Source: Crocinitomicaceae bacterium (GTDB lineage Bacteria; Bacteroidota; Bacteroidia; Flavobacteriales_G; Salibacteraceae). From it: DNA of 64,000 nt. The translations under genes and the position numbers were made by a program. Positions 1 through 8,862 of the stretch are shown here, piece after piece (positions within the stretch are counted from its first letter, which is position 1; each line of letters begins with the position of its first letter). Location of the stretch: NCBI GenBank assembly GCA_002713215.1, contig PAVO01000041.1, positions 1 through 64,000 on the forward strand. The letters are read 5' to 3'. The notes under the pieces are model-generated. The model was given only the letters and a program-made list of their open reading frames with translations. It ran no database searches and was not told where the DNA came from.

Positions 1-67
1 AACTTCATTTTCACGGGTTAAATATACCCATTTTTACATGATCGAAATCATGGTATTTGCCGATTCT

Positions 68-2152
68 TCACATAACGGTGTTAACCGATAATTTGGTCTT
101 TAGTAATTGAGCGTTTACCGCACATATAATTGTACTAATTGCCATAAGTGCAGCTCCAAAAGCGGGAGTAATGATCAAACCAGGTATAAACCCGGTCGCT
201 AAGGGCAAAGCAACCAAGTTATACCCCGTGGCCCAAACCAGGTTTTGAACCATTTTTTGGTAGGTAGCCCTCCCAAATAAAATGATGTTGGCAATGTCTT
301 TTGGGTCACTATCTACTAAAACTATGTCAGCCGTTTCTGCTGCAACATCAGTTCCTGAACCAATGGCAATACCAACATCCGACTGTGCTAATGCTGGAGC
401 ATCATTTACGCCATCCCCTGTCATGGCCACAAATTCTCCTTTTACTTGAAGTTCTTTTATTTTATCTTGCTTTTGTTCAGGTAAAACTTCTGCCATGTAA
501 TTATCCAGATGAAGTTCTGAAGCAACCGACTGTGCTATGTTGTAATTGTCTCCAGTAAGCAATGAACATTTGATTCCTTTTTCCTGAAGAGTTTTAATGG
601 CCTCATAAGAGCTTTCTCTAATCTGATCGGCGAAAGTGATATACCCAATTAATTTCCCATCAACGATGGTGAAAATTTTAGTTTCTACTATTTCATCATG
701 TTCTTGAGGAGTCTCAATTTGTAGCCTGTCCAATAAAACACTCCCACCAACTTGTATCTTTTTGCCTTCCACTACACCACTTACTCCGATTCCCGCTTGA
801 TATTCAAAATCTGTAGCACGAGGATAATCAACCTTGAGTTCTTTCGCCTTTCGTAGCAAACCTTTTGAAATATGGTGTTCAGAAGAACTTTCCACAGCAC
901 TAGTTATTTTGAGCAATTCATTTTCAGAATAATTACGATCCAGTACTACAACCCTTGTAACCTCATGAGATCCTTTGGTTAGTGTTCCTGTTTTATCAAA
1001 AACTATTGTCGAGATTTTTCGGGCATTTTCAAAGGCCGTTCTGTTACGAATGAGTAAGCCATTTTTTGCGGAGATGCTCGTAGAAATAGATGCTACCAAG
1101 GGAATCGCTAATCCTAATGCATGTGGACAACATATCACCATAACGGTGACCATTCTTTCCAAAGCAAAGGAGATTTCTTCTCCAAGAGCTAACCATATAA
1201 AAAATGTTCCAAACCCAACAACTAATGCCACCACTGTTAACCATTTAGCTGCAACATCAGCTAAACGCTGGGTTTTTGATTTTTGTTTTTGAGCGGATTG
1301 AACCATCGTAATTACTTTCGACAAGTAGGTATCTTCTCCTATTCCCTTCACCTTAACTTTAACGACTCCACTGCCATTAATGGCCCCACCAATCACTTCA
1401 TCACCTTTCGACTTTCTTACCGGTTTACTTTCGCCTGTAAGCATGGATTCGTTTAAATTACTTTCCCCTTCTATAATAATCCCATCAGCAGGAACCTTCT
1501 CACCCGGCTTAATCAATATAATATCGTTTTGTTTCAGTTCGCTAACCTTAATCTTCATGATATGATCACCATGTACCAAATTAGCTTCGTTAGGCATTAA
1601 AGCTGCCAAGGCTTCCAGAGCCTTACTTGCTCCTAATACCGACTTCATCTCTAGCCAATGCCCAATTAGCATCACATCAATTAACGTTGCTAGTTCCCAA
1701 AAGAATGTTTTACCAGTAAGCCCAAAAATAACCGCCACACTGTAGAAATAGGCTGCTGAAATAGCAATGGCTATCAAAGTCATCATACCTGGTGCAATCT
1801 TTTTTAGCTCCTCGACTAAACCTTTTAAAAATGGCCATCCACCGTAGAAGAAGATGATACTCGCAAATGCAAACAAAATATAGTTATCTGCACTAAAAGA
1901 CCAATCGACTCCTATCCAACTTTGAATCATTGGAGACAAGAGCAGTACGGGTATAGTTAAGAGAGAAGAAACCCAAAATCGTTTCTTGAAGTCCTTTATC
2001 ATCATTTTATGATGATCATGATGAGAATGACCATCTCCGTGATCATCTGTTCTGTTCCCTCCAGGATGGTCGTGCATTTCATGATGACCTTCATGGTGAT
2101 GCGTTGTTTGGTTGTCATGTGTATGTTCCATTTCGTTAATCTTTAAATTCAT
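68..2152 (-). CDS. copB: CopB-type copper/silver-translocating P1B-ATPase
   Basis: A 694-residue heavy-metal P-type ATPase of the inner membrane that should use ATP to export Cu or Ag from the cytoplasm. The N-terminus (residues 10-50) is very His-rich with no Cys-based HMA domain. The actuator TGES lies near 239-242, the membrane metal site is CPH (342-344), the phosphorylated aspartate sits in DKTGT (D386), and a GDGVND hinge follows. CPH with a His-rich leader is the P1B-3/CopB signature, in contrast to the CPC of CopA. The ATG at 2152 overlaps the TGA of the decayed PRPP-synthetase frame upstream (ATGA), so the gene was probably translationally coupled to it. Metal specificity (Cu+, Cu2+ or Ag+) is inferred, not shown. 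Confidence 0.95.
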   Translation of the reverse strand: MNLKINEMEHTHDNQTTHHHEGHHEMHDHPGGNRTDDHGDGHSHHDHHKMMIKDFKKRFWVSSLLTIPVLLLSPMIQSWIGVDWSFSADNYILFAFASIIFFYGGWPFLKGLVEELKKIAPGMMTLIAIAISAAYFYSVAVIFGLTGKTFFWELATLIDVMLIGHWLEMKSVLGASKALEALAALMPNEANLVHGDHIMKIKVSELKQNDIILIKPGEKVPADGIIIEGESNLNESMLTGESKPVRKSKGDEVIGGAINGSGVVKVKVKGIGEDTYLSKVITMVQSAQKQKSKTQRLADVAAKWLTVVALVVGFGTFFIWLALGEEISFALERMVTVMVICCPHALGLAIPLVASISTSISAKNGLLIRNRTAFENARKISTIVFDKTGTLTKGSHEVTRVVVLDRNYSENELLKITSAVESSSEHHISKGLLRKAKELKVDYPRATDFEYQAGIGVSGVVEGKKIQVGGSVLLDRLQIETPQEHDEIVETKIFTIVDGKLIGYITFADQIRESSYEAIKTLQEKGIKCSLLTGDNYNIAQSVASELHLDNYMAEVLPEQKQDKIKELQVKGEFVAMTGDGVNDAPALAQSDVGIAIGSGTDVAAETADIVLVDSDPKDIANIILFGRATYQKMVQNLVWATGYNLVALPLATGFIPGLIITPAFGAALMAISTIICAVNAQLLKTKLSVNTVM

Positions 2153-2728
2153 AATTTTTTAAACTCATTTACAAGTAAGTCAGAAACATCTATCTGCTTA
2201 CTTCATGGGTTATCTCCATGCCTAATTTTTTCAAGAACAATGAAAGATGGTCTGGCATTTTTGACTAATTCTGGTACCCATTGCTTGTTTTCGCTATCAA
2301 GTCCCACCACTACCAAGTTTGCAATATTGTCACTTCCCTGATGTAGATAAGGATCAATAGTAACTAACGTTTCGACAAACTGTGAAATCAATAAATCTAG
2401 ATAGTTGGAAATAATCCCTTCTCCCGTATGAAAATTCTTAACTTGTTTCATATTAGCCAAATAGGGGGCAATTAAATAAGTATAATTCACTTCTAAGTCT
2501 TTGGCGCTTTGGAGAGTAAAAAAACAAGGACAGGTGATCATTATCCGGCTTATGGAAAGTATTAACCATCCCCACTCTTTTTCCTTTTGCATCTGATTTT
2601 AACCGAACGTATGTTTCACCATCTGTAAATTGTTGGATAGTGGTTTCTCCTGCTTCAGTACGAAGCTGCCCGGTCAGTCTCGCGGTAAGTTCCTCTTTTC
2701 CTGAAAGTGCAAAGAATATTGTTTTCAC
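2149..2728 (-). pseudogene. Decayed ribose-phosphate pyrophosphokinase (PRPP synthetase) relic
   Basis: Two overlapping frames together spell an N-terminal PRPP-synthetase domain: FALSGKEELTARL, then FTDGETYVRL, a HKPDND segment, IAPYLANMKQ, and VLEKIRHGD near the end. The frame breaks inside a run of seven A (plus strand 2518-2524); six would restore it. After HGDNP a TGA occurs at 2203, and the same frame then continues with IDVSDLLVNEFKKL to a TGA at 2149, resembling the family's C-terminal tail. The central and PRPP-binding parts are therefore deleted. The region between DPYLH and VVVGLDSE also looks shortened. The likely start is the GTG at 2728, just after the stop of the upstream dehydrogenase. 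Intact members are about 300 residues, so this cannot be functional even if the homopolymer is a sequencing error. Confidence 0.8.
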
Positions 2729-2732
2729 AGCA

Positions 2733-3812
2733 TTAAATTTTTGTCTGAGCTCGTATAATATCGATCTTATTCTGAGCCAGATACATTGTAAAAGTTTCAA
2801 AATCTATTATTTCTTCCATAAGTAGTAGACCATTTTTCTTTCCATTTCCATACACTGTTTCAACTATGTAGGAAGCAATAATAGCAGTAGCTCTCGCTTC
2901 TTTTTTTCCTTTTGCTAAAAATGTTATTTCATCTTTCTGCGTTATACATGATGTCTGTACAGAGAACATGTCAGATCCTAATGAGAATTTATCGAGCCAT
3001 TTTTTTACGTGAGAGGGGTTTAACCCAGAGATCCACTTTAGTATCCCAACTATTTTTGCGAGTCTCATTATCTCTGTAATAAACCTTGATCTAAATGCTA
3101 ATCGGGTTTCGGCCGCATCAATACCCCTATTTAATGCGATAATGTGTTGATCAGCTAAATCAAAACGATAGAATCTCCTTCCTCTGTTTTCATTTAACAT
3201 GGTTATTTTTTCGCAATCAGTATATGTATCAACTTTTTTTAATCCCTGTTGACTTACAATTGTAAATGATCTGTTGGCATAACTCAACATGAACCGAATG
3301 GCATCAAGCCCATGTTTATCACCTAATCCAAGAAGAACAAACGATTTTACTTGAAAGATGTGAGATGCCTTTTTTAATACCTCATGAGCAAATACTCCAG
3401 ACAAACCTGGCATTAACCCCACTCCCGGAATCAGTTTGATTTTTTTTTCTTCGGCTATTTTCTGGTAGGAAGCTAACCGTTGATATGCTGCATAAGAAGT
3501 GCCTAGTTCAATATAATTTACACGACTCGCTATACATTTTTCAACAAACAGATTGTCTTCTAAATATTCCACACAACAAATGACAGTATGAATCTCCTCA
3601 AAATTGACTTCATCTATACCGATACCTGAAAGATCAATACAAGCAGCAATTGCCTTAAGCTTACCCTTGTCGATAAATTTTTGTGCCTTCAATTCAGATC
3701 TTCCAGCGACAATAACCTTGTTCGGAAATATATTACCTAATTTTTCTGAAATCTTACTACCCACTGTACCGTAACCACCAACAATTAATATTTTATCTTT
3801 TGGCTTTTTCAT
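2733..3812 (-). CDS. Saccharopine dehydrogenase-family NAD(P)-binding protein
   Basis: A 359-residue protein beginning with a Rossmann motif, ILIVGGYGTVGSKISEKL, as in saccharopine dehydrogenase/trans-acting enoyl-reductase-like proteins (Sacchrp_dh_NADP family). The segment around NYIELGTSYAA and LIPGVGLMPGLSG fits the same fold. The real substrate is unknown; the family includes many enzymes unrelated to lysine metabolism. It starts at the ATG directly after the stop of a small upstream frame and ends 4 bases before the GTG of the PRPP-synthetase relic, so it is part of the same transcription unit that ends with the copper ATPase. In my experience such genes recur beside PRPP-synthetase and stress-protein genes in accessory islands; that is context, not proof of function. 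Confidence 0.8.
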   Translation of the reverse strand: MKKPKDKILIVGGYGTVGSKISEKLGNIFPNKVIVAGRSELKAQKFIDKGKLKAIAACIDLSGIGIDEVNFEEIHTVICCVEYLEDNLFVEKCIASRVNYIELGTSYAAYQRLASYQKIAEEKKIKLIPGVGLMPGLSGVFAHEVLKKASHIFQVKSFVLLGLGDKHGLDAIRFMLSYANRSFTIVSQQGLKKVDTYTDCEKITMLNENRGRRFYRFDLADQHIIALNRGIDAAETRLAFRSRFITEIMRLAKIVGILKWISGLNPSHVKKWLDKFSLGSDMFSVQTSCITQKDEITFLAKGKKEARATAIIASYIVETVYGNGKKNGLLLMEEIIDFETFTMYLAQNKIDIIRAQTKI

Positions 3813-4001
3813 TTAATTGGCACAATACTCTTTTGGGTGTTGTAATACTCCAGAGCATAAGTCTATTCCTGCTGCTTTATTTTCTGGGGTCTCCGCCAAC
3901 TTCGCTATTTTAGCAAGCTTTCTATTATCTACTTTTAGGTAGTCAAAGTACATATCTATATTGTAACATAGAAAATTGCTTAATAGCCCTAATAAAATCA
4001 C
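3813..4001 (-). CDS. Small protein of unknown function, start uncertain
   Basis: A 62-codon frame from a GTG, ending in LCSGVLQHPKEYCAN immediately before the dehydrogenase start. I do not recognise the family. The open frame runs further upstream to about 4089 and adds KTCVECGIEAILV, giving a CxxC motif followed by a continuous hydrophobic segment that could be one membrane helix. No ATG is present in the extension, so either the GTG is the start (which cuts the helix), a rarer codon is used, or this is the 3' part of a truncated gene. Its tight abutment to the next gene supports translation of at least the C-terminal part. Confidence 0.4.
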   Translation of the reverse strand: MILLGLLSNFLCYNIDMYFDYLKVDNRKLAKIAKLAETPENKAAGIDLCSGVLQHPKEYCAN

Positions 4002-4152
4002 GGAAATACACGCAGTAACTAATATTGCCTCTATTCCACATTCTACACAAGTTTTTGTGGTATGGGACTGGGCGTTGAGCCGAACCTTTTGTAGTCAGAA
4101 GGTAATGTCCTTCTCAGGATACAATAACAGTATTTTGGTGTAAAGTTATGTA

Positions 4153-5007
4153 TCATAATATTTTTCCTTGACACAAATCATTAGCTTCACTCATAATTTT
4201 GTGATGACGATTATCTTTTATACCTATTGTACTGAGTATATCATGATTTTCACAAATTTCCTTACATAAAACCATATTCTTTTCCAGTAGTTTTTGTTTC
4301 TCTTGTTTAGTTAAAGTTGTCAGACAAGTAACCGGATGCAATCCCGAAAAATCTATACGTTCTTTTAGACTGCCTTTTTTTGGGTAGTCCCAACCTATGA
4401 GCATTAATCCTGCACACTTACCGTATTGAATAGCATCACTCGTAAAGCGAGTATTTGTGAATATCCAACCTTGATGAAATTTGGTCTCGTGGCCAGGTCT
4501 TGATTTCCATTGCTTTTCAATATCTTTAAATCTAGATTGGATGTATAAAGGGATTTTTACATTACAATGTCTGTTATGTTGGCTGTGAAATTTACACTCT
4601 ACCATAAAATGCTTGGTGTCTTTTTCGGCAACCACATCAACTTCATGATTCACGCAATGCCCTTTAATAATTACGCCTACTTGAATATCAAACCCTTGAT
4701 GTCTAAGAATTTCACCTACAAATTTTTCAAATGGATAGCCGGTAGGTCCCAACTCCATTATTGCTTTTTTCAGCTTGTAGCGTGCAGCCGAAGGCCTGGC
4801 ATTTTTACGAAGAATAGAAAAGGCTTTTTTATAAATCTCTTTAGTTGAAATACCTTCGTATAAAGACTTTTCAACCTCCTTAACTACATCATTAATCAGA
4901 TCGTCTTTAGCTCCCGAGCGTTCCAGAGAATTCTTTAACCTTTTAACATCAAAAACAGTAGGTTCACCTGAATGCTTTGTAATGTTTATATTCTTCTTCG
5001 AAGTCAT
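4153..5007 (-). CDS. ATP-cone / PD-(D/E)xK nuclease fusion
   Basis: A 284-residue protein with an ATP-cone-like domain at residues 5-85, the nucleotide-sensing module best known from ribonucleotide reductase and NrdR. It is followed by a restriction-endonuclease-like (Mrr/PD-(D/E)xK) fold: GYPFEKFVGEILRHQGF, then EVD (D124) and VECKFH (E137, K139), which are the metal-binding and catalytic positions. A Cys/His-containing C-terminus follows. The likely role is nucleotide-gated DNA cleavage or processing, inferred from domains only. Its ATG overlaps the stop of the universal stress gene (4 bases), implying coupled expression. The 150 bases after it hold no convincing gene apart from the open extension described for the next small frame. 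Confidence 0.8.
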   Translation of the reverse strand: MTSKKNINITKHSGEPTVFDVKRLKNSLERSGAKDDLINDVVKEVEKSLYEGISTKEIYKKAFSILRKNARPSAARYKLKKAIMELGPTGYPFEKFVGEILRHQGFDIQVGVIIKGHCVNHEVDVVAEKDTKHFMVECKFHSQHNRHCNVKIPLYIQSRFKDIEKQWKSRPGHETKFHQGWIFTNTRFTSDAIQYGKCAGLMLIGWDYPKKGSLKERIDFSGLHPVTCLTTLTKQEKQKLLEKNMVLCKEICENHDILSTIGIKDNRHHKIMSEANDLCQGKIL

Positions 5008-5834
5008 TCACTAAAAATAGTTACGCTTAAAATCGGGAATGATGAGTGATTTACTAAACCCTCAGCAATACTAGGAGACAACATTTTCATAAAGCCTGTT
5101 TTACCATGTGTTGTCAAAGCAATCACATCTGCATTTATAGACTCGCTAAACTTTTGAATTCCCCTCCTTTCATTTAAAGCATTATAAATATTGATAGAGT
5201 ACGTTCCCCTTGAGCACGTTTCCAGAAAAGCTTTCATATTTGCTTCTGCTTCACCCGTTTCTTTAAAACGGAAAGGCACATTCACATTGAGCAAATGAAT
5301 TTGTGCTTTCATCAAATCTGCAAATTCAATGATTTTATGAAAAGGTTTGTGAACATCCTCCTCAAATGTGGATGCAAACACAATGTTTTTAATCTCAAAA
5401 GGTTGTTTTTCTTTTATAACCAACACCGGAGCCGGTGAATAACGCACTACTTTTTGGGTATTCGATCCAATTATTGATTTTAGTCCACTTATTCCGTGTG
5501 AGCCCATCACTACAAAATCATGTTCATGATGTTTAATGTGTGTGTCAATTCCTTCTCGACTTTCATTAAACGTCAAAAAGGTTTCGGCTTTTAAGCCTAA
5601 TTTTTGAGCTTTATTTTTGAGCTCTGATAATTTAGTTTTTGTCAGAGCAATTAGGTGCTTAGTCTCGGGAAACAACTTTTCCTTTTCTAGAGGTAATTTT
5701 ATCCAGTTTACCGGTGTGTCAAGTATATGCATAAAATGTATTTCCGCGTTAGCTTTTATAGCTATTTCCAGCGCAATGTTTTCGGCTGCTTGTGCGCAGT
5801 CAGAAAAGTCTGTTGGTACTAAGATTTTTTTCAT
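5004..5834 (-). CDS. Tandem-domain universal stress protein
   Basis: A 276-residue cytoplasmic protein made of two UspA-type alpha/beta domains. The first (about 1-145) opens with KKILVPTDFSDCAQAAENIA and ends with an ATP-type motif GSHGISGLKSIIGSNTQKV. The second (about 146-276) has a matching THGKTGFMKMLSPSIAEGLV. Such tandem Usp proteins bind ATP or other small ligands and respond to stress. The exact output is unknown. It overlaps the symporter gene upstream and the nuclease gene downstream by four bases each (ATGA), so all three are expected to be co-translated. Confidence 0.92.
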   Translation of the reverse strand: MKKILVPTDFSDCAQAAENIALEIAIKANAEIHFMHILDTPVNWIKLPLEKEKLFPETKHLIALTKTKLSELKNKAQKLGLKAETFLTFNESREGIDTHIKHHEHDFVVMGSHGISGLKSIIGSNTQKVVRYSPAPVLVIKEKQPFEIKNIVFASTFEEDVHKPFHKIIEFADLMKAQIHLLNVNVPFRFKETGEAEANMKAFLETCSRGTYSINIYNALNERRGIQKFSESINADVIALTTHGKTGFMKMLSPSIAEGLVNHSSFPILSVTIFSE

Positions 5835-7198
5835 TGTTCTATGCTTTGATTGTTTTTATATTCTTTATTCACGAGCGATTTCGGTATTGGCAGTTTGTTG
5901 TGCCATTTATCGAAAACGATACAAGCCGTTAAATCTCCCGTTACATTAATAGCTGTTCGGAACATTCCTAATATTCTTTCTACTCCAATTATGATAACTA
6001 TACCTTCAGTGGGGATGCCTGCTCCCTGCAATACGGAGGCAAGAATTACCACACCACCTCCAGGTATGGCGGGTGTACCAATTGAGGCAGCCACTATAGT
6101 AACCATTACTAATACGATATTCATTAAGCTCATCTCTAATCCGTAGGATTGAGCTATAAATAGTGTTGTGATACATTGATAAATTGCTGTACCATCCATA
6201 TTGACCGTAGCGCCTACCGGAATTATAAAATTGCTGACAGAGGGTTTAATCTTTAGCTTGTCCTCCGCTGTTTTCAAGGACAAAGGCATCACCGCAGCTG
6301 AACTGGTTGTTGAAAAAGCCAGGAGTTGTACATCACGAATCTTATTGAGAAAGTTGAAGGGATTTGACTTACCTAATGTCCCTACGATAATAAGGTATAC
6401 AATAAGAAGCAGTGACAATCCAAGCAGCACCACAATCATATACAATCCGATTCCTGTAAGCGAGCTTAATCCTACACTCGAACTCAATTGGGCCATAAGA
6501 CCAAACACTGCTAATGGCACTAATCTCATTGCCCAGTTTACCACAGTCATGCAGATTTCCTGAATAGTACTTAATAGCTTCATAATCGGTTGCTGCATTT
6601 GCTGAGATAAAGCTGTGATGGCAATACCAATGATGATGGTGAATATGACGATGCTCAGCATTTCTCCAGTTACCATCGAAGCCAATGGATTGTCTGGCAG
6701 GAGTTCAGAAATGGCATTAGGAATATCATTTAATCCGGGCAACGTTCTCTCCGGGGCATCCATGTTGGTCACAATGTCTTTGTGTTCGTCAATAGAAGCC
6801 TTATGAATTAAATCACCTGGGCGGAGAATGATAGTAATGAGTGTACCAATTGTAATGGAAATAATAGTGGTGAAAATAAAATAGACTACAACACCTAATC
6901 CCATTTTTCGAAGTTGTTCTTCATTGTTGCTTGTGATTCCTCTTATAATAGAAGCGAAAATCAATGGAATCATTATCATCTGCACTAACTTCAGAAATAA
7001 TTTTCCGGGCAATGCCAGCCAATTTCCAAGTACTTGCGAAATGTTCTCCGGAACCCAATTCAGGCCAGGACTAATTAGTACTCCTAGACCAACTCCCAAG
7101 AACAAGGCAATAATTACCTTTAACCACAATCGTTTTTCTACCAGTCTAAGCAGGTATGAATTAAGAGATTTAAGTGTTTTTATTTCGTAGTTAAACAT
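5831..7198 (-). CDS. Dicarboxylate/amino acid:cation symporter (DAACS family)
   Basis: A 455-residue inner-membrane transporter of the GltP/GltT/DctA fold. It carries the hallmark substrate-site segments STTSSAAVMPLSLKTAE and GATVNMDGTAIY, then IGTPAIPGGGVV and a C-terminal transport helix around TAINVTGDLTACIV. It should take up glutamate, aspartate or C4-dicarboxylates with Na+ or H+; the precise substrate cannot be read from sequence. The start is the ATG at 7198. The gene is first in a three-gene coupled set (symporter, Usp, nuclease), an unusual pairing of uptake and stress functions. Confidence 0.93.
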   Translation of the reverse strand: MFNYEIKTLKSLNSYLLRLVEKRLWLKVIIALFLGVGLGVLISPGLNWVPENISQVLGNWLALPGKLFLKLVQMIMIPLIFASIIRGITSNNEEQLRKMGLGVVVYFIFTTIISITIGTLITIILRPGDLIHKASIDEHKDIVTNMDAPERTLPGLNDIPNAISELLPDNPLASMVTGEMLSIVIFTIIIGIAITALSQQMQQPIMKLLSTIQEICMTVVNWAMRLVPLAVFGLMAQLSSSVGLSSLTGIGLYMIVVLLGLSLLLIVYLIIVGTLGKSNPFNFLNKIRDVQLLAFSTTSSAAVMPLSLKTAEDKLKIKPSVSNFIIPVGATVNMDGTAIYQCITTLFIAQSYGLEMSLMNIVLVMVTIVAASIGTPAIPGGGVVILASVLQGAGIPTEGIVIIIGVERILGMFRTAINVTGDLTACIVFDKWHNKLPIPKSLVNKEYKNNQSIEQ

Positions 7199-7213
7199 TT
7201 GTTTTTGTCTCTT

Positions 7214-7483
7214 TTAGCTTCGTCTGAAGTCGCATTTATAAGCTCCTCTGCAATACAATTTGTTATAAAGCGCTGTTGGCATCGATATAGCTACCAAACG
7301 TACCATGGCCCGGCTATCCACCGTGGAAGGACATTTAATTTCCTTCTTTAGTTGTCTGTACTTATGCCAATATTCTTTAATGGTTTCCTCTATCCCCTCA
7401 TGGTTGAAATATTGAACATGCATGCTTTGGATTGCTTTAGTCACCTGCATTTTGAACCAATATGGAATTAGCTTTAAAAACAT
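7214..7483 (-). CDS. Hypothetical protein, 89 residues
   Basis: I do not recognise this protein. It is basic, has two Cys near the C-terminus (YCRGAYKC), and a mildly hydrophobic N-terminus, but no clear signal peptide or membrane helix. The ATG overlaps the TAA of the DUF5676-type gene by one base, and the symporter follows after 15 bases, so it sits inside a tight co-directional run and is probably translated. Confidence 0.5.
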   Translation of the reverse strand: MFLKLIPYWFKMQVTKAIQSMHVQYFNHEGIEETIKEYWHKYRQLKKEIKCPSTVDSRAMVRLVAISMPTALYNKLYCRGAYKCDFRRS

Positions 7484-7764
7484 TATTGAGCGTTAGGTTT
7501 TATAGAGGCGTTATAAAAGCCAGCTATACAAGCTCCAATTAACCAGCTCAGTATAAATGTCTGGGCAACGCCAACTCCTGCTTCCCAGAGTGGTATTTCC
7601 AACCGTAAAATGGAAGATACATCCAGGCCGTGCAAAAGGCTGTTGAAGAATTTTACTGTACCATCATGCCCAACGGTAAGCATTAGAGTCATGCAGCCCA
7701 GGTAAAATAAAGCTCCTGTTAGACCAAATGCAAGTCCAAATTTTTTGACATTAATGTGATTCAT
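7483..7764 (-). CDS. DUF5676-like small membrane protein
   Basis: A 93-residue protein starting MNHINVKKFGLAFG, with two hydrophobic segments (GLTGALFYLGCMTLMLTV and the C-terminal GVAQTFILSWLIGACIAGFY). The opening and the arrangement match the DUF5676 family of small membrane proteins commonly found beside heavy-metal efflux genes. The ATG at 7764 is preferred over an upstream in-frame ATG at 7809 because it gives the family N-terminus and a short overlap with the preceding gene. Function unknown; probably inner membrane. Confidence 0.7.
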   Translation of the reverse strand: MNHINVKKFGLAFGLTGALFYLGCMTLMLTVGHDGTVKFFNSLLHGLDVSSILRLEIPLWEAGVGVAQTFILSWLIGACIAGFYNASIKPNAQ

Positions 7765-7975
7765 GCTTATTAGTTTTAGTGGTTCTAGAATGATTGTGGC
7801 TGTGCCCATCTTTATGCCCTGTGTGATGCATAGGCATTAATAAATGGCATGCAAACAAGACCATAATAAAAATGAATGTGGATACATTACCATTTATTCC
7901 TAATGCGGGAGCAAAAAATATCAGTAATAACGGAAGTCCACATCCAACAACCATCCATAATATGTGCTTTTTCAT
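7751..7975 (-). CDS. Small membrane protein with His-rich tail (DUF2933-like)
   Basis: A 74-residue protein from the ATG at 7975 (an upstream in-frame ATG at 8008 would add 11 residues). Two hydrophobic helices (WMVVGCGLPLLLIFF and VSTFIFIMVLFACHLLM) are followed by a tail rich in His (HHTGHKDGHSHNHS), a likely metal-binding end. The layout is that of the DUF2933 family of short copper-island membrane proteins; this assignment is tentative. It overlaps the DUF5676-like gene by 14 bases. Confidence 0.6.
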   Translation of the reverse strand: MKKHILWMVVGCGLPLLLIFFAPALGINGNVSTFIFIMVLFACHLLMPMHHTGHKDGHSHNHSRTTKTNKHESH

Positions 7976-8292
7976 ATCGCTAATATTTATTTCGTTATGT
8001 AAATACATGCTAAACGCGAATTACTACTTCAAATACAATAAAAGCACTGTCAGTTTCCTGTGCTCCTTTAGTATACCAATGCTTCTCATAATACTTAAAC
8101 ACCCAGAAACACTGGACTAGTCAATGTCAAGCTTTTCTTAAATATTCTTTACTTCAAACCGATCTCCACTACAAATGCTCAGCAAACTCTATTGTTCAGA
8201 CTTTGATTTTTTGCGATTAGTTTTTTTTGAAATCATTTCTGCTAATCCGTAAATACTGATATTTCTTTTGCCATGCTTCAACACTTATCTAA
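7976..8292. other. Gene-free stretch, possible relic of a C-terminus
   Basis: No gene with a start codon is visible. On the minus strand a short open frame between about 8118 and 8012 reads FKYYEKHWYTKGAQ and then ETDSAFIVFEVVIRV before a stop. It looks protein-like but has no start, so it may be the tail of a deleted gene. The promoter for the small membrane genes downstream must lie here, but I cannot pick out a convincing Bacteroidota -7 box. Confidence 0.3.
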
Positions 8293-8844
8293 TTATTCGT
8301 CCTTCCTTTTGAGGACTGTTTGTATAATTTCTACACGAATTTCATCATCCAAACCAAAGAGGTCAATGTCAAGGTTGATTTCCTTTAGATTTAGATGAAA
8401 TGTCATATTAAGAATACACGAGTACACATCTTCAAAAATGTGTTTCAGACGTCCTTTCCCGATTATGTTTTCATTATGGGGAGCACAAGTCAAGTAACCC
8501 TCCACTTCAAAATCCTGTGGGGGGTGACTTTGTGTCTGGACATATTCAATTCCCAGTTTTCCTTCATACACAAGTATATTTCCTTCTAACTCTTTCAGCT
8601 CTTTGTCCAGTGAATCAATACCAGTCCTTAATGTTGATTTATCCAGTCGCATTTCAAACCGTGCAGTCTCATAATTCAACAGTACAATCAATTCGTTACT
8701 TATTGCAGTAATGATAGAATCATTCCATACTCCGGTTATATGAACCGTGCCAATGGTCGAACTGTACACTTCCTGAGCCTTAACATTTGACGCAAAAGGT
8801 AAAAGCATAACCAGCATGATATTGAAGAATGTTTTACTACCCAT
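8293..8844 (-). CDS. Secreted protein, YceI-like fold suspected
   Basis: A 183-residue protein with a signal peptide cleaved after the Ala near KAQEVYSS. The mature part (VHITGVWNDSIITAISNEL..., LNYETARFEMRLDKSTLRTG, ending LNLKEINLDIDLFG) has the alternating pattern and theme of YceI/polyisoprenoid-binding-like periplasmic beta-barrel proteins, but I am not certain. It is the last gene before a gene-free gap and follows a decayed lipoprotein gene. A generic periplasmic hypothetical is the alternative. Confidence 0.5.
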   Translation of the reverse strand: MGSKTFFNIMLVMLLPFASNVKAQEVYSSTIGTVHITGVWNDSIITAISNELIVLLNYETARFEMRLDKSTLRTGIDSLDKELKELEGNILVYEGKLGIEYVQTQSHPPQDFEVEGYLTCAPHNENIIGKGRLKHIFEDVYSCILNMTFHLNLKEINLDIDLFGLDDEIRVEIIQTVLKRKDE

Positions 8845-8862
8845 TTTATTTGTATTTAGAGA

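Noticed and set aside
4020-4140. Possible integron or mobile-element attachment site before the ATP-cone nuclease
   Set aside because: The motif GTTGAGCCGAACC and nearby imperfect repeats lack the paired core sites and no integrase or transposase is near.
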